NCBI RefSeq assembly: GCF_014645895.1
Contig: NZ_BMMP01000013.1
Coordinates: 189,478 to 253,477 of the forward strand
Length of the DNA: 64,000 nucleotides
Reading direction: 5' to 3'
Source of the DNA: Streptomyces daqingensis
GTDB taxonomy: Bacteria > Actinomycetota > Actinomycetes > Streptomycetales > Streptomycetaceae
The first letter of the stretch is position 1. Every line of letters begins with the position of its first letter. A program made the translations under genes and the position numbers. Below, in pieces: positions 50,258 through 58,934 of the stretch. The notes under the pieces are model-generated. The model was not told the origin of the DNA. It ran no database searches and saw nothing but the letters and a program-made list of their open reading frames with translations.

Positions 50258-51289
50258 GTGACCGCACGGCTAGCTGACATCGCAGCGCAGGCGGGGGTCA
50301 GCGAAGCGACGGTCAGCCGGGTCCTCAACGGCAAGCAGGGCGTCGCCGCGGCCACCCGCGAATCCGTACTCGCCGCGCTCGACGTGCTCGGCTACGAACG
50401 GCCCGTCAAGCTGCGCCGGAGCAGCGCGGGCCTCGTCGGCCTGATCACACCGGAGCTGGAGAACCCGATCTTCCCCGCCTTCGCGCAGGTGATCGCCCAG
50501 GCGCTGACCCGGCAGGGGTACACACCGGTCCTGGCCACGCAGACACCCGGCGGCTCCACGGAGGACGAGCTGACGGAGATGCTCGTCGACCGCGGCGTCG
50601 CCGGCATCATCTTCGTCTCGGGCCTCCACGCCGACACCACCGCCGACATGCAGCGCTACGAGCGGCTGCGCGGCCAGGGCGTGCCGTTCGTCCTCGTCAA
50701 CGGTTTCTCGCCGAAGGTGCGGGCGCCGTTCGTCTCACCGGACGACCGCGCCGCGATGCGGCTCGCGGTCACCCACCTCGCCGCGCTGGGCCACCGCCGC
50801 ATCGGACTGGCCCTGGGACCGGAGCGGTTCGTTCCCGTGCAGCGCAAGATCGAGGGGTTCGTGCGCGCCCTGGACGAGCAGCTGGGCGTCGGCTCCGACG
50901 GGGCCGGCGAGTTCGTGCAGCACTCCCTCTACACCCTGGAGGGCGGACAGGCCGCCGCGGGGGCCCTGTTGGAGCGCGACTGCACCGCCGTGGTGTGCGC
51001 CAGCGACATGATGGCCCTGGGCGCGATCCGGGCGGCGCGCCAGCGCGGACTCCAAGTGCCTCGCGAGGTCTCCGTGATCGGCTTCGACGACTCCCCTCTC
51101 ATCGCCTTCACCGACCCGCCCCTCACGACGATCCGTCAGCCCGTCACGGCCATGGGCCAGGCGGCAGTGCGGACACTGCTGGAGGAGATCGGCGGGACGC
51201 CCGCTCCGCACAGTGAGTTCGTCTTCCTTCCCGAGCTGGTCGTACGAGGTTCTACGGCCTCCGTCCCCTCGGCCGCAGGGAGGACGTAA
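50258..51289 (+). CDS. malR: Maltose operon repressor MalR (LacI family)
   Basis: A 343-residue LacI/GalR repressor: TARLADIAAQAGVSEATVSR is the DNA-binding helix-turn-helix, followed by hinge and effector domain (TPELENPIFPAFAQVIAQAL, EVSVIGFDDSPLIAFTDPPL). GTG 50258 places the HTH at the usual distance from the N-terminus. A TACAGT hexamer at 50244-50249 would allow leaderless transcription starting at this GTG. GTG 50231 is the alternative; neither has a ribosome-binding site. It is divergent from malE. Maltose-type effectors would relieve repression. Confidence 0.9.
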   Translation: MTARLADIAAQAGVSEATVSRVLNGKQGVAAATRESVLAALDVLGYERPVKLRRSSAGLVGLITPELENPIFPAFAQVIAQALTRQGYTPVLATQTPGGSTEDELTEMLVDRGVAGIIFVSGLHADTTADMQRYERLRGQGVPFVLVNGFSPKVRAPFVSPDDRAAMRLAVTHLAALGHRRIGLALGPERFVPVQRKIEGFVRALDEQLGVGSDGAGEFVQHSLYTLEGGQAAAGALLERDCTAVVCASDMMALGAIRAARQRGLQVPREVSVIGFDDSPLIAFTDPPLTTIRQPVTAMGQAAVRTLLEEIGGTPAPHSEFVFLPELVVRGSTASVPSAAGRT

Positions 51290-51352
51290 ACCGGCCCATA
51301 CCCGACCGCAGGATGATCGGCACAACGGGCAGGTCTGGCAGACTGTCCCCTC

Positions 51353-52327
51353 ATGGGGGCATCGACGACAAGGACCGCTCAAGTAGGCCGAGAGACCACC
51401 GGGACACAGGACACCGAGGACGAAGACACAGGTCACGGGAGCGGAAGACCCGGAACGACCGCGGCGGGCACCACGGCCGCGGAGACGGCGGGAGCCGGGC
51501 ACGGCAGCGTCGTCGGCACCGCTCTCATGACGCGGCTTCGCGCCGCCCGCCGTCCCAGCATCTGGTTCGAGATCGTCCTCATCGCGGTGAGTTACGCGGT
51601 GTACTCCCTCATCCGCAACGCCGTCCCCGAACAGCGCGCGCAGGCCCTCGACAACGCCGACTGGATCTGGAAGGCGGAGCAGTTCCTCGGCATCGCCGTC
51701 GAGGACACGGTCAACCGGGCCGTCAACAGCGTCACCTGGCTCATCCTCACGATGAACTACTACTACGCGACGCTGCACTTCATCGTGACGATCGCGGTGC
51801 TCGTCTGGCTCTACCGGCGCCACCCCGGCCGCTACGCCGCGACGCGCCTGGTCATCTTCGCCACCACCGGCATCGCCCTGCTGGGGTACTACCTCTTCCC
51901 GCTCGCGCCGCCGCGGCTGATGCGCGGCGAGTCCTTCATCGACACCGTGCAGGTGCACCAGACCGTGGGCTCCATGGCGTCCGGCAACCTGGCGGACATG
52001 TCGAACCAGTACGCCGCCATGCCGTCGATGCACATCGGCTGGTCGGTGTGGTGCGGCATCACGATCGCCGCGCTCGCCACCCCGCTGTGGGTCCGCCTGC
52101 TGGGCGTGCTGTACCCGGTGGGCACGCTGATAGTGATCGTCTGCACGGCCAACCACTTCTGGCTGGACGCGGTGGGCGGCGTCGTCTGCCTCGGCTTCGG
52201 CTTCGCCCTCTCCTACGGCTGGTACGGAAAGCTCTCGTACCGGCTGCCGCGGCAGATCAAGGCGCCCGGGCCCGCACCCGGGACGCACCGGCCGGACGCG
52301 CTGGCCGGCCGGTCCGCCACGCCGTAG
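51353..52327 (+). CDS. PAP2-superfamily membrane phosphatase or phosphotransferase
   Basis: A 324-residue protein with a 55-residue Thr/Gly/Glu-rich hydrophilic N-terminus and about six membrane helices. The PAP2 (Aur1/inositolphosphotransferase-like) active-site pieces are the LAPPRLMR segment, AMPSMHIGWSVW with its conserved Ser-x-His, and ANHFWLDAVGG with the second His. It probably acts on lipid phosphates. It ends 7 bp before the convergent glnE stop, leaving no room for a terminator between them. Confidence 0.83.
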   Translation: MGASTTRTAQVGRETTGTQDTEDEDTGHGSGRPGTTAAGTTAAETAGAGHGSVVGTALMTRLRAARRPSIWFEIVLIAVSYAVYSLIRNAVPEQRAQALDNADWIWKAEQFLGIAVEDTVNRAVNSVTWLILTMNYYYATLHFIVTIAVLVWLYRRHPGRYAATRLVIFATTGIALLGYYLFPLAPPRLMRGESFIDTVQVHQTVGSMASGNLADMSNQYAAMPSMHIGWSVWCGITIAALATPLWVRLLGVLYPVGTLIVIVCTANHFWLDAVGGVVCLGFGFALSYGWYGKLSYRLPRQIKAPGPAPGTHRPDALAGRSATP

Positions 52328-52334
52328 TCGCCGG

Positions 52335-55319
52335 TCAGTCCGTCGCGCCGTAGAAGAGCCGCTCCGCCACGGCCCGGGCCCGGCGCGTCACGCGGCGGTA
52401 GTCGTCCAGCATCTCCCCGCTGCCGCTGGCCTCGGGGTAGCCGAGGTAGCGGCCGACGGCTCCCAACTCCCGCGCGTCCGAGGGGAACGTGTCGCCGGCC
52501 CTGCCGCGCACCAGCATCACGGCGTTGCGCACCCGGGTGGCCAGCAGCCACGCCTCGTCCAGCGTCTCCGCGTCCTCGGGGTCGATGAGCTCCGCCTCGC
52601 GCGCCGCGGCGAGCGCGGCACGCGTACGCGTGGTGCGCAGACCCTCCGTTCCGGCGGCGTGCTGGAGCTGGAGGAGCTGCACCGTCCACTCGACGTCGGC
52701 GAGTCCGCCGCGACCGAGTTTGGCGTGCGTCGTGGAGTCGGCGCCCCGCGGCATCCGTTCGGACTCCATGCGGGCCTTGAGCCGCCGGATCTCGCGCAGT
52801 GACTCCTCGCTCAGACCGTCGGCGGGATAGCGGACCGGGGCGATCAACTCGGTGAAGCGGCGCCCCAGATCCTCGTCCCCCGCGACGGGCTCCGCCCGCA
52901 GCAGCGCCTGGCTCTCCCAGGCGGCCGCCCAGCGGCGGTAGTAGCCGGCGTAGGACTCCAGGGAACGCACGAGCGGCCCCGACCTGCCTTCCGGACGCAG
53001 GTCCGCGTCGACGACCAGCGGCGGGTCCGACGAGGGCAGTTGGAGCAGGCGGCGGAGCTCCGTCGCGACGGCCAGCGCAGCCTTGCCCGCCTCCTCCTCG
53101 CTCACGCCCTCGCGGGGCTCGTGGACGAAGAGGACGTCGGCGTCGGAGCCGTAGCTCAGCTCGTGCCCGCCGAACCGGCCCATGCCGATCACCGCGAAAC
53201 GGGTGGGCAGTTCGTCCCCCCACCGGCTGCGCACCGCCGCGCGGAGGGCTCCGGCGAGCGTGGCCGCGTTGATGCCGGTGAGGGCCGCCCCGATCCGGTC
53301 GACGGCCGCCGCGGGGTCCTCCGCGGGCAGCTCCTCCGTGCCGTACGCGCCGATCAGGTCGCCCGCCGCCGTGCGGAACATCTCGCGCCGGCGCACCCCG
53401 CGCGCAGCCGCCACCGCCGACTCGGCGTCCGCCGCCCGGCCCACGGCCGCCAGCACCTCCTGCGTGAGGGCCTTCCGCGCCCGCGGCCGCAGCCCGCCGT
53501 CGTCGCCGAGCAGCGCCACGGCCTCGGGTGCCCGCATCAGCAGGTCGGGGGCGAGCCGGCCGGCGGACAGGACGCGCGCGAGGTTCTCCGCCGCCGCGCC
53601 CTCGTCGCGAAGGAGCCGCAGATACCAGGGCGTCGTCCCGAGCGCGTCGGAGACCTTGCGGAAGTTGAGCAGCCCCGCGTCCGGGTCGGCGGAGTCGGCG
53701 AACCAGCCCAGCAGCACGGGAAGCAGGGTGCGCTGGATGGCCGCCTTGCGGCTGACGCCGCTCGCCAGCGCCTCCAGGTGCCGCAGCGCTCCCGCCGGGT
53801 CGGCGTAGCCGAGCGCCTCCAGCCGCTGCCGTGCGGCCCTGGGCGAGAGCCGCGCCTCCCCCACGTCGAGCTGGGCGACGGCGTCCAGCAGCGGACGGTA
53901 GAAGAGCTTCTCGTGCAGCCGCCGCACCGCGGCGGCGTGCTTGCGCCACGTCTTGTGCAGCTCGTTGACGGAGTCGCTGCGGTATCCGAGGGAACGTCCG
54001 AGCCTGCGCTGGTCCGCCTCGTCCTCGGGCATGAGATGCGTCCGGCGCATCTTGTGCAGCTGGATGCGGTGTTCGAGCGTGCGGAGGAAGCGGTACGCGG
54101 AGTCGAGCGCGGCGGCGTCCTGCCGGCCCACGTAGCCGCGCGTGGCGAGCGCGTCCAGAGCGGCGAGCGTCGTGGGGCTGCGCAGCGCCGCGTCGGTTCG
54201 GCCGTGCACCAACTGCAGCAGCTGCACGGCGAATTCGACGTCGCGCAACCCGCCCGGCCCGAGCTTGAGTTCGCGGTCGACCTGCGCGGCGGGAATGTTC
54301 TCCACGACGCGGCGGCGCATCTGCTGCACGTCGGGGACGAAGTTCTCCCGCTCCGACGCCTGCCACACCAAGGGGGCGACGGCCTCCGCGTAGGCCTCGC
54401 CCAGCGCCATGTCGCCCGCCACCGGACGGGCCTTCAGCAGGGCCTGGAACTCCCAGGTCTTCGCCCACCGGTTGAGGTAGGCGAGGTGGGAGTAGAGCGT
54501 CCTCACAAGGGGCCCGTTCCGGCCCTCCGGGCGGAGGTTGGCGTCGACGGGCCAGATGGTGCCCTCGGCCGTGGTGTCCGAGCAGATCCGCATCAGACGG
54601 GCCGCGAGGCGTCCGGCGGCCTGCAGGGCCTGTGCCTCGTCCGCGCCGTCGGCGGGTTCCGCCACGAAGATGACGTCCACGTCCGAGACGTAGTTGAGTT
54701 CGCAGCCGCCGCACTTGCCCATCCCGATCACAGCGATCCGGCAGGCCGCCGCGTCCTCGGGCTCCTCGGCGGAGGCGAGGGAGAGAGCGGCCCGCAGCGT
54801 CGCAGCGGCCAGGTCGGCGAGCTCGGCCGCGGTCTGCGCCAGGTCGCTGGTGCCGCACACGTCGCGCGCGGCGATCGACAGCAGGGCGCGGCGGTAGCGG
54901 TGGCGCAGGTCGTCCGGGTCGGTGGCGGGGCGTACGGCCGCCTCGAACTCCTCCACGCCCGGGTGCAGGTCCCGCTGCTCGTACGTGACGAGCGCCTGCC
55001 AGTCGTCCGGGTGGCTGGCGAGGTGGTCGCCCAGCGCTTCGGAGACTCCCAGCACGCCGAGCAGCCTGTCCCGCAGGGGCTTGCTGGCGAGCAGCGTGTC
55101 CAGCAGGCGCTGCGGGTCCTCTTGCGCCTCGACGAGTCGGACGAGGCCGTGCAGTGCGAGGTCCGGGTCCGCGGTCGCCCCGAAGGCGTCGAGCAGCTGG
55201 GTGTCGGCCCGCACCTCGTCGAACTCCTCCGCCGACAGCAGGCGCTCCGCCGCGGCCGGCTCGGTGAAGCCGCGCCGCACCAGCTGTCCGTGACGGCTGT
55301 CCCGCCGACCGCCCTGCAC
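52335..55319 (-). CDS. glnE: Glutamine synthetase adenylyltransferase GlnE
   Basis: Bifunctional enzyme of 994 residues that adenylylates (and can de-adenylylate) glutamine synthetase. It has two nucleotidyltransferase halves: GMGKCGGCELNYVSDVDVIF at about residue 240, and GMGRFGGHELSYGSDADVLF in the second half, each with the Gly-rich turn and Asp-x-Asp metal ligands. Each is followed by a helical regulatory segment (LKLGPGGLRDVEFAVQLLQL and AKLGRGGLADVEWTVQLLQL). GTG 55319 follows GGAGGACGG; the frame is open to 55394. The likely target is Tyr399 of the glnA product in this window. It is 79 bp downstream of the second synthetase gene. Confidence 0.95.
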   Translation of the reverse strand: MQGGRRDSRHGQLVRRGFTEPAAAERLLSAEEFDEVRADTQLLDAFGATADPDLALHGLVRLVEAQEDPQRLLDTLLASKPLRDRLLGVLGVSEALGDHLASHPDDWQALVTYEQRDLHPGVEEFEAAVRPATDPDDLRHRYRRALLSIAARDVCGTSDLAQTAAELADLAAATLRAALSLASAEEPEDAAACRIAVIGMGKCGGCELNYVSDVDVIFVAEPADGADEAQALQAAGRLAARLMRICSDTTAEGTIWPVDANLRPEGRNGPLVRTLYSHLAYLNRWAKTWEFQALLKARPVAGDMALGEAYAEAVAPLVWQASERENFVPDVQQMRRRVVENIPAAQVDRELKLGPGGLRDVEFAVQLLQLVHGRTDAALRSPTTLAALDALATRGYVGRQDAAALDSAYRFLRTLEHRIQLHKMRRTHLMPEDEADQRRLGRSLGYRSDSVNELHKTWRKHAAAVRRLHEKLFYRPLLDAVAQLDVGEARLSPRAARQRLEALGYADPAGALRHLEALASGVSRKAAIQRTLLPVLLGWFADSADPDAGLLNFRKVSDALGTTPWYLRLLRDEGAAAENLARVLSAGRLAPDLLMRAPEAVALLGDDGGLRPRARKALTQEVLAAVGRAADAESAVAAARGVRRREMFRTAAGDLIGAYGTEELPAEDPAAAVDRIGAALTGINAATLAGALRAAVRSRWGDELPTRFAVIGMGRFGGHELSYGSDADVLFVHEPREGVSEEEAGKAALAVATELRRLLQLPSSDPPLVVDADLRPEGRSGPLVRSLESYAGYYRRWAAAWESQALLRAEPVAGDEDLGRRFTELIAPVRYPADGLSEESLREIRRLKARMESERMPRGADSTTHAKLGRGGLADVEWTVQLLQLQHAAGTEGLRTTRTRAALAAAREAELIDPEDAETLDEAWLLATRVRNAVMLVRGRAGDTFPSDARELGAVGRYLGYPEASGSGEMLDDYRRVTRRARAVAERLFYGATD

Positions 55320-55398
55320 CCTTGACCGTCCTCCGTACTCGCGCACTCCGCGTATTGGGCCGTACCGGCAGCCGCCCCGCGGCGGCGGCCGCACCGTC

Positions 55399-56760
55399 CT
55401 ACAGCACCGGCAGGGACTTGCGCAGCTCGAAGGCGGTGACCTCGCTGCGGTACTCCTCCCACTCCTGCTTCTTGTTGCGCAGGAAGAAGTCGTAGACGTG
55501 CTCGCCCAGCGTCTCCGCGACCAGCTCGCTGCGCTCCATCAGGGTGATGGCCTCGCCCAGGTTCTGCGGCAGCGGTTCGATGCCCATCGCCCGCCGTTCG
55601 GCGTCGGAGAGGGCCCAGACGTCGTCGTCGGCGCCCGGCGGGAGTTCGTAGCCCTCCTCGATGCCCTTGAGCCCGGCCGCCAGCAGAGTGGCGTAGGCGA
55701 GATAGGGGTTGGCGCCCGAGTCGAGCGAGCGCACCTCGATACGGGTGGAGCCCATCTTCCCCGGCTTGTACATGGGGACCCGGATCAGTGCGCTGCGGTT
55801 GTTGTGGCCCCAGCAGATGTACGAGGGCGATTCGCCGCCCTCCCCCGCCGTCCGGTTCGCGCCGCCCCAGATGCGCTTGTAGGAGTTGACCCACTGGTTG
55901 GTGACGGCGGAGATCTCACCGGCGTGCGTGAGCAGGCCCGCGATGAAGGAGCGGCCGACCTTGGAGAGCTGGTACTCCGAGCCCGACTCGTAGAAGGCGT
56001 TGCGGTCGCCTTCGAAGAGGGACAGGTGGGTGTGCATGCCGGAGCCGGGGTGCTCGGAGAAGGGCTTGGGCATGAAGGTGGCCTGCACGCCCTGCTCCAG
56101 CGCGACCTGCTTCATCACCAGCCGGAACGTCATGATGTTGTCGGCCGTGGACAGCGCGTCCGCGTAGCGCAGGTCGATCTCCTGCTGCCCCGGGGCGCCC
56201 TCGTGGTGGGAGAACTCCACGGAGATGCCCATCGACTCCAGCATCGTGATCGCCTGCCGACGGAAGTCCATGCCGACGTGCTGCGGGGTGTGGTCGAAGT
56301 AGCCGGAGGTGTCCGCCGGCGAGGGGCGCGTGCCGTCCACCGGCCGGTCCTTGAGCAGGAAGAACTCGATCTCCGGGTGGGTGTAGAAGGTGAAGCCCAA
56401 ATCCGAGGCCTTGGCGAGGCTGCGCTTGAGCACGTAGCGCGGGTCGGCGTAGGAGGGGGAGCCGTCCGGCATCAGGATGTCGCAGAACATCCGCGCCGTT
56501 CCCGGGGCCTCCGCGCGCCACGGCAGTATCTGGAAGGTGCCCGGGTCGGGCTTGGCGATCATGTCCGACTCGTAGACCCGGGCGAAGCCCTCGATCGCCG
56601 AACCGTCGAAACCGATGCCCTCGTCGAAGGCCTGCTCCAGCTCCGCGGGCGCGACGGCGACGGACTTGAGGAAGCCGAGCACGTCGGTGAACCACAGCCT
56701 GACGAACCGGATGTCGCGCTCCTCGAGCGTGCGGAGCACGAATTCCTGCTGCTTATCCAT
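55399..56760 (-). CDS. glnA2: Second glutamine-synthetase-like enzyme (GlnA2 type)
   Basis: A 453-residue type I glutamine synthetase homologue. Substrate and ATP motifs are retained: IGFDGSAIEGFARVYESDM, KPFSEHPGSGMHTHLSLFEG and NNRSALIRVPMYKPGKMGST. At the adenylylation loop it has DDVWALSDAERRAMG, so the Tyr seen in GlnA is replaced and GlnE control is not expected. Its place next to glnE matches S. coelicolor glnA2, described as a gamma-glutamylpolyamine synthetase and not a true glutamine synthetase. By that precedent it would glutamylate polyamines for their breakdown; this is inference from family and position. ATG 56760 is used; no strong ribosome-binding site is seen. Confidence 0.85.
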   Translation of the reverse strand: MDKQQEFVLRTLEERDIRFVRLWFTDVLGFLKSVAVAPAELEQAFDEGIGFDGSAIEGFARVYESDMIAKPDPGTFQILPWRAEAPGTARMFCDILMPDGSPSYADPRYVLKRSLAKASDLGFTFYTHPEIEFFLLKDRPVDGTRPSPADTSGYFDHTPQHVGMDFRRQAITMLESMGISVEFSHHEGAPGQQEIDLRYADALSTADNIMTFRLVMKQVALEQGVQATFMPKPFSEHPGSGMHTHLSLFEGDRNAFYESGSEYQLSKVGRSFIAGLLTHAGEISAVTNQWVNSYKRIWGGANRTAGEGGESPSYICWGHNNRSALIRVPMYKPGKMGSTRIEVRSLDSGANPYLAYATLLAAGLKGIEEGYELPPGADDDVWALSDAERRAMGIEPLPQNLGEAITLMERSELVAETLGEHVYDFFLRNKKQEWEEYRSEVTAFELRKSLPVL

Positions 56761-57289
56761 AGTCACCCATCCTCGCTGCTCAGCGTGCCCGCCCGCACCC
56801 TGGGCGACACCCCGTCGGGCCTCGTGTCCCGGGTGGCCCGGGACGGGGACGAGCATCCCACCACACGGTTTCCGGAACGTTGCCTGCGCCCACCGTTCGC
56901 GCCGCTTCTCCAGTGAACCACGCGGAAAGCCGCCGTCCCGTGGGCCCGCGGGGCCGCCCGCGGGCAGGCGGCTCCGCGGGGAGCGCTGGGCCGCGGCCCG
57001 CTGCGGAGCCAGGGGAACGAGGGGAGGCGAACGTGGGGAGACAAGGTGAAGCGGAGCGGGCAGCGCACCCGGGGTCGCTCAGGAGGCGCACCCCGTAAGG
57101 CGCACTCCCCGCGCCGCGGGAGGGGCGTCCGGACGAGGTGCCCGACCGCGCGGCGGACGGCCGCCCGGCAGCCTGGGGGTCCACCCGGGCCCGGCCTCGG
57201 CAGCCTGCGTCCGACGGCGCCGGCGCGGGCGGGCCGGAAGGGCCGCGGCGGAAGGGGGCGAGCGGGCGGGCCGGGGGCTCCAAAACGTA
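56761..57289. other. Long gene-free region upstream of glnA2
   Basis: Together with 57290-57448 this is a 688-bp stretch without a convincing gene; the open frames in it are Arg/Pro/Ala-rich with no ribosome-binding sites. It must contain the glnA2 promoter. No GlnR-type gTnAC-n6-GaAAc site was found by eye. Confidence 0.5.
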
Positions 57290-57327
57290 AGCCGCGGTCC
57301 GGCAGTGGGGGATACCGGACCGCGGCT
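57290..57327. terminator. Bidirectional terminator hairpin
   Basis: Perfect 13-bp arms (57290-57302 and 57315-57327) with a 12-nt loop. T-rich sequence follows on both strands (GTTTGTTG on plus, TACGTTTTGG on minus). It lies 120 bp after the stop of the regulator gene at 57449. Confidence 0.75.
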
Positions 57328-57448
57328 GTTTGTTGCCTGGCCGGAGCGTTCAGAGGCGTCCGGCCGTGTGGTCTTCGCGTGGTCCGCCGTCCTGGCGGAA
57401 CGACGTCACGCACTGAAGTTCGCACACCGTCCAGGCCGAGAACAAGAG

Positions 57449-58606
57449 TTACCGGTCAGTGTTCGAAGCCACATCTTGTGGGGCCTTCTTCGCGGATCGG
57501 ACACCCGTCTTACCGCCGGTCACAGCCTGGCGTCCATGGCCGGATCCTGACGCGTTCGCGCCACCTCCGGCGGCCAGCCGCGCCTCGTTCTCCGAGGGCT
57601 GCGACACCCAGCCGAGGCTGGCGGCGCGCATGCCGAGCTGGAAGCGCGTGCCGGCTCCCAGCCGCTCCATGAGCCCGCTCAGGCGGCGCTGGAACGTGCG
57701 GTAGCTGACGCCGAGTTGGCGCGCCATGACCTGGTCGGTCATCCCGGTCGTCAGCAGTGCCAGCAGCCGCGCCTCGTCCGGGGACGGCGCGTCCCCGGCC
57801 CCGCCCGGCCGTCCCGCGAGGTACGCGGAGAGCGGCAGCGCACGCGCCCACAGCACCTCGAAGAACTCGCACAGCGCGTCGAGCAGGCCCGAGGGGTGCA
57901 CGACCACGCTGCTCGCCATCTCGTGCGGCGCGGAGCGGAGCGGGATCAGCGCGACGCGGTCGTCCGCGACCAGCAGCTTCGTCGGCGTATCGGCCATGAC
58001 CCGCGCCTCCTCGCCGAGTTCGGCGCAGGCCTCGATGTCGGTGTGGATGCGGTGGAAGGTCTCCAGACCGTGGGTGTCGTAGATGACGCGGTAGCCGATG
58101 CCGCGCCGCATGGTCTTGGCCTGCACCGGCATCATGCCCGTCTTGGGGTCGAGCCGGTCGGGGTCGCTGTTGGCGTACGGAGGCCGGTCGATGCCGCGTA
58201 TCTGGTGCCGCGCGCTGTACTGCAGCTGGTCGACCTGCTGGATCACCGCCGCCCGCCCGGTGACGATCTCCACGAGGTCGACGGGGTCGCGCGCGGTCGC
58301 GTTGGCCCGGAACCGGGTGGCCAGGAGCTGGATGTGCCGCCGGGTGCGGTGGATGGCCTCCTCGCGCGCCAGCAGCAGCGACTCGAAGGCCACCTCGGGC
58401 GCCACGGGCAGGAAGCGCTCCTCTCCCCGCCGCTCCCCCGGGTACCTGCCGACCAGGCTCAACTTCTCCAGCGCCGTGAGGGTTTCGCGCACCTTCGCCG
58501 CACTCAGGCCCAGCGCCTCGCGAAGCTCCCGCACGGTGACCGCTCCGTCGACGAGCGCCTCGTAGGCCTGCTGCTGGACGGGTTCGAGACCGAGGGCCTC
58601 CAACAT
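57449..58606 (-). CDS. Two-headed regulator: TrmB-like N-terminus and LuxR-type C-terminal HTH
   Basis: A 385-residue transcriptional regulator. The N-terminus is a TrmB-like winged helix (LGLEPVQQQAYEALVDGAVT, VRELREALGLSAAKVRETLT). The centre resembles the phospholipase-D-like effector domain of that family (QTMRRGIGYRVIYDTHGLET-like region, LLVADDRVALIPL). A LuxR-type helix-turn-helix is near residue 305 (LLALLTTGMTDQVMARQLGV, SYRTFQRRLSGLMERL). Two DNA-binding domains in one chain is a known streptomycete architecture. A 45-residue Gly/Ala/Ser-rich tail follows. ATG 58606 has GGGGGAAG upstream. It diverges from nadE. Inverted GTTCAC-type repeats upstream may be its sites. Confidence 0.8.
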   Translation of the reverse strand: MLEALGLEPVQQQAYEALVDGAVTVRELREALGLSAAKVRETLTALEKLSLVGRYPGERRGEERFLPVAPEVAFESLLLAREEAIHRTRRHIQLLATRFRANATARDPVDLVEIVTGRAAVIQQVDQLQYSARHQIRGIDRPPYANSDPDRLDPKTGMMPVQAKTMRRGIGYRVIYDTHGLETFHRIHTDIEACAELGEEARVMADTPTKLLVADDRVALIPLRSAPHEMASSVVVHPSGLLDALCEFFEVLWARALPLSAYLAGRPGGAGDAPSPDEARLLALLTTGMTDQVMARQLGVSYRTFQRRLSGLMERLGAGTRFQLGMRAASLGWVSQPSENEARLAAGGGANASGSGHGRQAVTGGKTGVRSAKKAPQDVASNTDR

Positions 58607-58630
58607 GTGCTTCCCCCTGTGCTGTGGCGA

Positions 58631-58787
58631 GTTCACGTCACTGACCGATGCCCGCCAGGCGGGCGTCGAATCCAGTACACCAGGTATCGAAATGCTGCGG
58701 ATACCCTCGCGTAAGTGACCTTGCGTACTGGATACGGTTGTGACGGTGACGTGAACACCGCGTGTCCGGTTCCCTCGTGAAATTCAC
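58631..58787. promoter_or_regulatory. Set of TTCAC/GTGAA inverted repeats between regulator gene and nadE
   Basis: GTTCACGTCAC (58631-58641) and its exact complement GTGACGTGAAC (58746-58756) face each other 104 bp apart, and GTGAA-a-TTCAC (58777-58787) is a self-contained palindrome. All share the TTCAC core. They lie just upstream of the TrmB/LuxR-type regulator and could be binding sites for it. A short GCCCGC/GCGGGC hairpin (58650-58664) lies among them. Confidence 0.35.
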
Positions 58788-58934
58788 GGATCCACTCGTT
58801 CCGTTTTGACAGGCCGCCTCGGCACGTACTCATACGTGTCCGGCCGGTAACTCTGAGTGCATTGCCGCGCCCCTCGTTCCTGCCCGTACCGGCGCCCTCT
58901 TTCACGCGTCAGGTAGACGATTACAGTGGGCGGC

